From Chitinophagaceae bacterium (GTDB lineage Bacteria > Bacteroidota > Bacteroidia > Chitinophagales > Chitinophagaceae): a DNA stretch of 19,926 nt. Shown piece by piece: positions 14,465 to 19,926 of this stretch. Each line of letters starts with the position of its first letter. The first letter of the stretch is position 1. Below the pieces are notes generated by a model. It saw only the letters and a program-made list of their open reading frames with translations, ran no database searches and was not told where the DNA came from. The position numbers were made by a program, and so were the translations under genes. The DNA lies in the NCBI GenBank assembly GCA_003456175.1, contig DMPB01000205.1, positions 1 to 19,926 on the forward strand, written 5' to 3'.

Positions 14465-16128
14465 GCAAGCCAATTTTTTAAAGTAATTGTTGCTTTTGTA
14501 CCACTTTCTAGTGGTTCTAATTGTAAGGTACTTATTACGTGTGGTTGTAATTGCATTAATACAGCAAGTTTATTGCGTACTAAAGTTAGTCCTGTACCTT
14601 CTTTGCCTTGCTCAAAGCATTTGCCATTGTTCGTAATGCTTATAATAATATCTGATTTTTGTGCATCAATGTTAATCTTTAGTATTGGTACATTGGCTAA
14701 GGGAAGTCCATGTTTGATGGCATTTTCAACCAAAGGTTGTAGTAGCATTCCTGGTAGTTCTACTGCATAAGTATCTATTTTTTGGTTGATAGTAATATGG
14801 TATTCAAATGGCATGCGTAATTGCTCTAACTGTATGTATTGTTCTAATAAGTCAACTTCTTCTTGTAGTGCTATAAAACCTTGGTATTTGGGTTGCAAAG
14901 TGCTACGAAGAAGCGTTGCAAAACGTGTTAAGTAAGTATTAGCCGCATCTGTATTTTGTTGTTGTATGAGGCTTTGAATAGAGCTCATGGCATTAAAAAT
15001 AAAATGCGGGTTCAACTGCGATCTAATGGCATTTAAATTCGCTTGTGTTTGTTGATTTTTTTGCTCTGCTTTTATTTTTCTGCGGCGTAATACACTAATC
15101 TGTATCAATGCTGCTAGTGTAATAAATACAAGTGCCGTTAGCCAATGCACCCAGGTTTGTTGCCACCAATAAGGTGGAATAAAGAACCGATAATTCACAA
15201 CATTGTTAGGGGCAATAGCATACCATGCTTTTATGTGATAGTGCGTATTAGAATTTAGGCCATTTAATAACAAATAATGTTTTGTAACGAATGAAGATAT
15301 CAACTTATCGTTAGCGTATATCGCTACATGCAAGGTACTATCTTCATACTCTGGATGTGGTTTTCTAAAAAATAATAAAAGTGCTGATTTGTGAAATAGT
15401 TGTTTTTCACCTTGCGGTAAATGTTCTGCTGCATTGAATTTTCGATAAAAAGTATCAATATTTTCTTGTATGCGATTTCGCTCAACTAATTGTTTGCTAA
15501 AATCTGCTTTTCCTGAACTATCGTGAATTTCATAAGCAATGAATGGGAAAGGTTGTTCTTTTCTCAGAATAATAACTTGTACAATATTTTTAGTTGATTT
15601 CAAACGAAGCCAAACATAAATATCATTGGTTCCTTTCAATTCATTTACCGCAAGGCGATAAGCGTTTTGTTCATGTTTTGTAAGCGACTGCCATTGTGCT
15701 TGTTGATAATTATTCGTAGCAGTATACGTGTATTCTAATAATTCTGGTGCTATATATTTCTCGTCGGGGGTGTAGCTAATAGTTTTGGAAAGAATATTTG
15801 CAACGCCACTTTTTTTCTCAACATATATGGCAGGAATATGTTCATAGTAGTGCATGATGTTGATACGGTAAGGCTTTGTTCCAAAAAATGCTACGGTACT
15901 ATCAGACGTGAATGTATTACCATCGGTCTCAATGCCTAGCCAAACTTTGTTAATAAAATAAAATGTATATGTTTTCTTCTCGCCTTGTTGTACGGTTGCA
16001 GTCATTAATGCTGTGTTGGTTAACTCAACATCTCTAATCTCCATCTCTACCGGAGCGTCTGCTTGTTTTTGCGCCATTGTTTGTAAGCCAAACAGAATAA
16101 CGATTGTTGTTATAAATGATGCTTTCAT
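14461..16128 (-). CDS. LytS-type sensor histidine kinase with a large extracytoplasmic domain
   Basis: 555 residues from the ATG at 16126-16128. That Met begins a signal peptide (MKASFITTIVILFGLQTMAQ), while the longer open frame to 16161 adds a charged stretch before it. About 300 residues of exported, mostly beta-like sensor region of no family I recognise follow, then one membrane helix (about 326-346), a basic and coiled linker, and a His_kinase domain with H375 in SQLNPHFIFNAMSS. The ATPase region has the N box LVENAIKHGL (N469) and the closing EGTGLTLVRNKL. It is translationally coupled (ATGA) to the LytTR regulator. Two copies of the dispersed repeat lie within the sensor-region codons. 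Such pairs often control surface or polymer-related genes in Bacteroidota, but nothing here shows the signal. Confidence 0.9.
   Translation of the reverse strand: MKASFITTIVILFGLQTMAQKQADAPVEMEIRDVELTNTALMTATVQQGEKKTYTFYFINKVWLGIETDGNTFTSDSTVAFFGTKPYRINIMHYYEHIPAIYVEKKSGVANILSKTISYTPDEKYIAPELLEYTYTATNNYQQAQWQSLTKHEQNAYRLAVNELKGTNDIYVWLRLKSTKNIVQVIILRKEQPFPFIAYEIHDSSGKADFSKQLVERNRIQENIDTFYRKFNAAEHLPQGEKQLFHKSALLLFFRKPHPEYEDSTLHVAIYANDKLISSFVTKHYLLLNGLNSNTHYHIKAWYAIAPNNVVNYRFFIPPYWWQQTWVHWLTALVFITLAALIQISVLRRRKIKAEQKNQQTQANLNAIRSQLNPHFIFNAMSSIQSLIQQQNTDAANTYLTRFATLLRSTLQPKYQGFIALQEEVDLLEQYIQLEQLRMPFEYHITINQKIDTYAVELPGMLLQPLVENAIKHGLPLANVPILKINIDAQKSDIIISITNNGKCFEQGKEGTGLTLVRNKLAVLMQLQPHVISTLQLEPLESGTKATITLKNWLA
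15409..15422 (+). repeat. dispersed repeat, G variant, inside LytS-type kinase
   Basis: ACCTTGCGGTAAAT followed by G. The gene reads the opposite strand, as H-L-P-Q-G (236-240). With the A variant the fourth codon would be the stop TAA. Confidence 0.8.
15643..15656 (-). repeat. dispersed repeat, G variant with one further mismatch, inside LytS-type kinase
   Basis: ATTTACCGCAAGGC, preceded by TC. Read as R-L-A-V-N (158-162) in the kinase sensor region, 220 bp from the previous copy and in inverted orientation to it. Confidence 0.7.
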
Positions 16129-16151
16129 TTTTTTCTGATAAAAATCATCCT

Positions 16152-16164
16152 GTTTACGCAAGGT
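16152..16164 (-). repeat. degenerate dispersed repeat, one base deleted, before LytS-type kinase
   Basis: GTTTACGCAAGGT differs from the G variant by loss of one C and one substitution. It lies in the 76-bp gap between the methyltransferase and the kinase genes, 24 bp upstream of the kinase ATG. Could be chance. Confidence 0.35.
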
Positions 16165-16204
16165 GTTAACGCTATATGTGTACTTGGTTGATGTAATTGT
16201 GAAT

Positions 16205-16879
16205 TTAGTAGTGATTGGTTAAAATACTAGCTTGCAAGTATCTGTGCTTGCTAAAAGTATGTTCAATACTGAAGCCTGCTTGTAGCCATAATTGTTCGTA
16301 CAACGGACTGGCATATAAAATCCATATTTTTCTAGGATGTTGTGCTAAGCTTTCTAACACATTGTCTATGCAGCATTGCATAAGTATATCATCAAACGGG
16401 TTGAATAAACTTATTACTTGTACTGCTGTTGGTATGCTATATACACTTGCATCTCCATGTATAACGTCGAATGTACAATCTGGAAATTGTTGTTGTGTTA
16501 TGCTTGCATTTTTATTTGCCGTAAGGCAGCAGTGAGCATCTAACTCAATACCTATAACTTGTTTGAAACCATAGTGTGCAGCCATACATAGTAAGCGCCC
16601 TTGGCCACAACCAATATCTAAAAAAGTGCCATGAGTAATACCTTGCGGTAAATGTTGGAAAAGTTGTTCGGCAATGTAATAGTTTAACGGATGATAAGCT
16701 TCGGCATGTAGCTTTTGTTGCAGTGTGGCAGCTATTTTGGACGGAGGAATAATTTGTGTAGTACGAATACCATACCTGTGCTCGCCACGTATTTCGTGTT
16801 CTAATACGAACCAAGCCAACGGTATGTTCCAATACCAGGCATGATATATAAAAAAATGTAGATAGTGCCACCAACGCAT
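16205..16879 (-). CDS. class I SAM-dependent methyltransferase, substrate unknown
   Basis: 224 residues. A Trp/Tyr/His-rich N-terminus (1-40) precedes a Rossmann methyltransferase domain: motif I FLDIGCGQGRLL (87-97), ribose-binding acidic residue in VIGIELD (E112), HGDAS (141-145), and a motif IV-like FNPFDD (159-164). The N-P-F form of motif IV recalls enzymes that methylate amide or amino nitrogen, but does not fix the substrate. It starts 12 bp after the recJ stop and is third in an ispB-recJ-methyltransferase set. The nitrogen-methyl idea is inference. Two repeat copies are inside the gene. Confidence 0.8.
   Translation of the reverse strand: MRWWHYLHFFIYHAWYWNIPLAWFVLEHEIRGEHRYGIRTTQIIPPSKIAATLQQKLHAEAYHPLNYYIAEQLFQHLPQGITHGTFLDIGCGQGRLLCMAAHYGFKQVIGIELDAHCCLTANKNASITQQQFPDCTFDVIHGDASVYSIPTAVQVISLFNPFDDILMQCCIDNVLESLAQHPRKIWILYASPLYEQLWLQAGFSIEHTFSKHRYLQASILTNHY
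16514..16527 (-). repeat. dispersed repeat-like copy, two mismatches, inside methyltransferase
   Basis: ATTTGCCGTAAGGC, read as L-T-A-N (119-122). Same T-to-C change as the copy at 3640-3653. A weak member of the family. Confidence 0.45.
16640..16653 (+). repeat. dispersed repeat, G variant, inside methyltransferase
   Basis: ACCTTGCGGTAAAT followed by G. The gene reads the complement as H-L-P-Q-G (76-80), identical in codons and peptide to the copy at 15409-15422 in an unrelated protein. Confidence 0.8.
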
Positions 16880-16891
16880 GCAGCAAGTTAA

Positions 16892-18595
16892 TTAATTACT
16901 CGTCGATGGTTTAAAATCAATTACTTTCAGTTGTACGGAACGCGTGCCTTTGAAATCGTTTAGGTCGAGTGTGTACACAATGTCGTAGTACTGTTGTGGT
17001 TGCAACTCTGCTCCTCTGTGCCCCATGCCAAAGCTTATGCCGGTTAAAGTAATACCATCGTGCTCTAGTACAAAACGTAAGTGTTGCTCTTTTACTACTT
17101 TACTAAAGCCTGTTTCTTTTACACGATGTGTTACAAAAACAGGTCGCATATTTTCAGGGCCAAAGGGCTCCATTTGGTGAATAATGTTATAGAATTTTTC
17201 TGAGATAGCAGCGAATGGTAATACTGCATTAATAACAATTTCAGGAATTAATAATTCGTCGGTGATGGTATTGCGAACAACTGTTTCAAATTTTTGACTA
17301 AAGTTGGCAACTTCTTGTGGGTGCAGCGTCATGCCTGCGGCCGCAAAGTGGCCACCATAACCTATCAAATGTTCTCTACAAGCATGTATAGCTTCGTATA
17401 AGTTAAAGCCGGGAACACTACGTGCACTGCCGGCTACCACATCGCCACTTTTCGTTAAAACAATCGTTGGTCGGTAGTAATGTTCTATCAATCGGCTTGC
17501 AACAATACCAACTACACCTTTGTGCCAATGCTCTTGATACACCACAGTGGTTTTGCGCTGCTGTAATGCAGGATCACTATTGATCATGTGCAGTGCCTCT
17601 TCACTAATACTTTTATCAGCTTCTTTTCTGTCGGTATTATCTGAGTGTAACAGTTCTGCGAGTGCTAAGGCTTTTGTAGGATCTTGTTCTATAAAAAGCT
17701 GTACTGCCTTTTTAGCATCGTCCATACGGCCGGCTGCATTAATCCGTGGCGCAATTACAAATACCAAATTGCTTACATGCATGGTTTGTTGAATGGCAGC
17801 AAGCTTCATTAAAGCAGCAATACCAGCGCATGGGTTGTTATTCACCTTTTGTAAGCCAAAGTAGGTGAGTACTCTGTTTTCGCCTGTTATTGGTACAATA
17901 TCGGCAGCAATAGCTGTGGCTACTAAATCTAAATACTTTAAATAACTATCGGCTGGTAACTCAAAATCTGTGGCAAGTGCTTGCATAAGTTTGAACGCTA
18001 CGCCACAGCCACATAGCTCTTTATAAGGGTAAGTACAATCAGATTGCTTGGGATTAAGAATTGCTTTAGCCTTAGGAAGTATGGCATCAGGTAAGTGATG
18101 GTCGCAGACAATAAAATCAATACCAAGACTATTGGCGTAATCAATCAGTTCAACACTTTTAATACCGCAGTCTACCGAAATAATAAGTGTAATGCCTTGT
18201 TCATGTGCGTAATCAATACCAAGCTTACTAACGCCATAGCCCTCTTTGTAACGATGCGGAATATAGTAATCAACAGCGCTATGTAGTGCTTTCAGAAATT
18301 GATATAGGCTTGCTACAGAAGTAGTGCCATCTACATCATAATCGCCAAATACAAGCATATGTTCTTGTTGTTCAAATGCTTTGCGAATTCTATTTACCGC
18401 AAGGTGCATGTCTTTCATTAGCCATGGACTGTGCAGGTGGTCAAGCGATGGGCGAAAGTAGTTTTTGGCCGTTTCAAAATTTATAATACCACGTTGCGCC
18501 AAAATTGCACACAGTATAGGGTGAATTTTTAGCACTTCGTGCAAATGTGCTGCCGTTGATGTGTCGGCAGGTAATATGTTCCAGCGTTTTTGCAT
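16892..18595 (-). CDS. recJ: single-stranded-DNA-specific exonuclease RecJ
   Basis: 567 residues, normal for RecJ. A DHH-superfamily 5'-3' ssDNA exonuclease used in RecFOR recombination, mismatch and base excision repair. Metal-binding DHH motifs: DYDVDG (85-90), VDCG (141-144), CDHH (164-167), followed by the RecJ-type GCGVAFKLMQAL segment. DHHA1 nucleic-acid-binding part includes GYGGHFAAAGMTL around 413-425, and the C-terminal OB fold ends with VQLKVIDFKP. The ATG is one base after the ispB TAA (TAACATG), so the two are translationally coupled. It has extra general interest here because RecJ can trim linear DNA before recombination, but nothing in the sequence ties it to the repeats. Confidence 0.96.
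   Translation of the reverse strand: MQKRWNILPADTSTAAHLHEVLKIHPILCAILAQRGIINFETAKNYFRPSLDHLHSPWLMKDMHLAVNRIRKAFEQQEHMLVFGDYDVDGTTSVASLYQFLKALHSAVDYYIPHRYKEGYGVSKLGIDYAHEQGITLIISVDCGIKSVELIDYANSLGIDFIVCDHHLPDAILPKAKAILNPKQSDCTYPYKELCGCGVAFKLMQALATDFELPADSYLKYLDLVATAIAADIVPITGENRVLTYFGLQKVNNNPCAGIAALMKLAAIQQTMHVSNLVFVIAPRINAAGRMDDAKKAVQLFIEQDPTKALALAELLHSDNTDRKEADKSISEEALHMINSDPALQQRKTTVVYQEHWHKGVVGIVASRLIEHYYRPTIVLTKSGDVVAGSARSVPGFNLYEAIHACREHLIGYGGHFAAAGMTLHPQEVANFSQKFETVVRNTITDELLIPEIVINAVLPFAAISEKFYNIIHQMEPFGPENMRPVFVTHRVKETGFSKVVKEQHLRFVLEHDGITLTGISFGMGHRGAELQPQQYYDIVYTLDLNDFKGTRSVQLKVIDFKPSTSN
18392..18405 (-). repeat. dispersed repeat, G variant, inside recJ
   Basis: ATTTACCGCAAGGT, read as H-L-A-V-N (64-68), in the N-terminal region before the first DHH motif. 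The base after the 14-mer core (G in most copies) is A here. Confidence 0.75.
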
Positions 18596-18596
18596 G

Positions 18597-19565
18597 TTAA
18601 TAGGCTCTGTCGGTAGTATATCTTACTAAATCTTCCAAGGCTTCTCTTACTTCGGAGCGAGGAAACTGATGTAGAATATGTAACGCATCGTCTCTGAAAC
18701 GTTCCATTTTTTCGGTGGCATAGGTAATACCGCCACTTGCAACTACCTTTTCGATAACGTATTGTACTTTTTCTGGTTGCTCATTTTCGTTTTTAATGAT
18801 GTAGATGAGCTGCTTACGCAAATGTTTATCGCAGTTGTTAAGCGTATAAATGAGTGGAAGTGTTGCCTTTTTTTCACGAATATCATTGCCTGTTGGTTTG
18901 CCAACATCGGCAGTGCCATAATCGAAGAGATCGTCTTTAATTTGAAAGGCCATGCCAACAAGCTCGCCAAATTGTCGCATATTTTCAACGGCATCGGCAT
19001 TGTTGCCAAAAGTTGTAAGTGCACCCGCCTTACAACTACTAGCAAGTAGCGAAGCCGTTTTGCCTTTGATGATATCGTAATAAATCTGTTCGTTAAGGTT
19101 AAGGTTGCGGGCTTTTTCCATTTGCAATAGTTCGCCTTCACTCATTTGCTGTACGGCAGCACTAAGTGTTTGTAAAATGGAATAATCGTTGTTGTTTAAC
19201 GATAATAATAAACCTTTACTAAGAAGGTAATCACCAACAAGTACTGCAATTTTGTTTTTCCAAAGGGCGTTGATTGAAAAAAAGCCTCTACGTTCTTGCG
19301 CTTCGTCAACAACATCATCATGTACAAGTGTAGCTGTATGAAGTAGTTCTACCAATGCGGCTGCACGGTAGGTAGATTCGTTAATAGAACCTCCCAGCTT
19401 GGCACTTAGCAATACGAACATAGGGCGCATTTGCTTGCCTTTACGCTTAACAATGTACCGCATAATCCTGTCGAGTAGGCTGCTGGCATTGCTCTTCATT
19501 GCATTCTTAAAATACTCTTCGAAGGCTGCTAATTCTTGTTGTATCGCTATTTGTGCTCTTTGCAT
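18597..19565 (-). CDS. ispB: polyprenyl diphosphate synthase (long-chain, octaprenyl type)
   Basis: About 322 residues from the ATG at 19563-19565; a GTG at 19578-19580 would add five residues and cannot be excluded. A trans-type prenyltransferase making the menaquinone side chain. Motifs: KRKGKQMRP (41-49), first aspartate-rich motif LVHDDVVDEAQERRG with DDVVD at 83-87, GDYLL, and second aspartate-rich motif FQIKDDLFD with DDLFD at 211-215. The residue five before the first DD is Ala rather than an aromatic, as expected for a long-chain enzyme; the exact chain length is not determined by this. First gene of the ispB-recJ-methyltransferase set. A mismatched repeat copy lies 63 bp upstream. 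Confidence 0.92.
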   Translation of the reverse strand: MQRAQIAIQQELAAFEEYFKNAMKSNASSLLDRIMRYIVKRKGKQMRPMFVLLSAKLGGSINESTYRAAALVELLHTATLVHDDVVDEAQERRGFFSINALWKNKIAVLVGDYLLSKGLLLSLNNNDYSILQTLSAAVQQMSEGELLQMEKARNLNLNEQIYYDIIKGKTASLLASSCKAGALTTFGNNADAVENMRQFGELVGMAFQIKDDLFDYGTADVGKPTGNDIREKKATLPLIYTLNNCDKHLRKQLIYIIKNENEQPEKVQYVIEKVVASGGITYATEKMERFRDDALHILHQFPRSEVREALEDLVRYTTDRAY

Positions 19566-19627
19566 TGCTGAAAGTGGCACAAAATAAGTGTAAAAACGAG
19601 ATGTTAAAATGCTTTGGTAAGGTTAAT

Positions 19628-19641
19628 ATTTACCGAAAGGT
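19628..19641 (-). repeat. dispersed repeat, one mismatch, in divergent intergenic region
   Basis: ATTTACCGAAAGGT, one mismatch at the R position (T on the motif strand, where others carry A or G). Between ispB and the gene at the right edge. Confidence 0.7.
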
Positions 19642-19683
19642 ATGCAGCTTTATGGCCTAATTGTAAATCTAGTTAATATTTAC

Positions 19684-19713
19684 TTGCGTAAATAAGACGC
19701 TTAACTATCTTTG
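19684..19713 (+). promoter_or_regulatory. Bacteroidota-type promoter for the right-edge gene
   Basis: -33 TTG at 19684-19686 and -7 TATCTTTG at 19706-19713, 19 nt apart, the classical Bacteroidota arrangement. The -33 box sits in the loop of a small dyad, ATTTAC-TTGC-GTAAAT (19678-19693), which could be an operator or a decayed relative of the dispersed repeat. The best promoter in the window; the leader would be about 45 nt. Confidence 0.65.
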
Positions 19714-19763
19714 CACCTAAGTTTGGTGAATAGCTAAATCACTAAAAATTTTAAATGATATCT

Positions 19764-19926
19764 ATGGCAAGCAAAAGCTACACACTGGCGTTAGGCTTAC
19801 TAACCCTCGCAAGCACCGCTGTTATGGGTCAACGTAATGATGTTTCTACCGATTGGTGGAAAGATTCATCAAAAGTTGCCACTCGTAACTTACCTCAGTT
19901 CAATGAATTCAGAAACAACCAGTATC
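19764..19926 (+). CDS. secreted or outer-membrane protein, N-terminal fragment (partial at right edge)
   Basis: 54 codons are visible. ATG at 19764, with an in-frame ATG nine bases earlier (19755) as alternative. The start MASKSYTLALGLLTLASTAVMGQ is a standard signal peptide with cleavage near Ala/Gly-Gln. The mature part begins RNDVSTDWWKDSSKVATRNLPQFNEF and runs off the window. The sequence reminds me of outer-membrane OmpA-like proteins of Chitinophagaceae, but this is recollection and too little is present to assign a family. It has a strong promoter and is divergent from ispB. Confidence 0.7.
   Translation, partial: MASKSYTLALGLLTLASTAVMGQRNDVSTDWWKDSSKVATRNLPQFNEFRNNQY

Noticed and set aside
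16129..16161. Longer start of the LytS-type kinase at 16161
   Set aside because: Adds a charged segment before a clean signal peptide; the ATG at 16128 is preferred.
1067..19641. Reading the repeats as a CRISPR array or a transposable element
   Set aside because: Copies are 15 bases, in both orientations, 200 bp to several kb apart, with unrelated flanks, no regular spacers, no terminal repeats and no transposase or cas gene.

Overview
The window looks like a chromosomal segment of a Bacteroidota bacterium, most likely of the Chitinophagaceae or a close relative. The grounds are a type IX secretion (T9SS) sorting domain, a Bacteroidota-type DUF2795 protein, LytTR-type signalling, promoter candidates of the TAnnTTTG class with poor Shine-Dalgarno sequences, a pyrG-to-yidC neighbourhood and low GC content. 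Coding density is about 93%. I see no tRNA, rRNA, transposase, phage gene or CRISPR array. The genus is an inference.

Layout. 1-3032 (+): end of pyrG (CTP synthase), a methyltransferase-like gene and yidC. 3144-7316 (-): a three-gene phosphorelay consisting of an NtrC-type sigma-54 activator, a cytoplasmic PAS hybrid histidine kinase and a free-standing HPt protein. 7466-9203 (+): gatC, an ABC transporter ATPase and a PduO-type cobalamin adenosyltransferase. 9181-9846 (-): a LolD-like ABC ATPase, divergent from a small acidic DUF2795 gene (9968-10189, +). 10304-11545 (-): a secreted endonuclease/exonuclease/phosphatase-fold protein with a T9SS tag, divergent from htpG (11756-13624, +). 13709-16128 (-): a LytS/LytTR two-component pair sharing an ATGA overlap. 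16205-19565 (-): a tight ispB-recJ-methyltransferase operon. The start of a secreted or outer-membrane protein (+) runs off the right edge.

The most unusual feature is not a gene. A short word, ACCTTRCGGTAAATG (R = A or G), recurs at least 18 times in 20 kb, in both orientations: 8 exact 14-mers, 4 with the G variant and 6 with one or two mismatches. Half of the copies lie in the roughly 7% of the window that is non-coding. Three of these are inverted pairs at gene ends, one of them flanking a strong terminator. The other half lie inside genes and always fall in the same two codon frames (L-T/A-V/A-N or H-L-P-Q-G). Density, lack of orientation bias, paired hairpins at gene ends and in-frame accommodation all resemble the DNA uptake sequences of Neisseriaceae and Pasteurellaceae. 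I know of no such element described in Bacteroidota. The function is inferred; the repetition is directly visible.

The genes mix housekeeping functions (pyrimidine and isoprenoid synthesis, membrane protein insertion, tRNA-dependent amidation, chaperone, recombination) with two signalling modules whose targets are not in the window.
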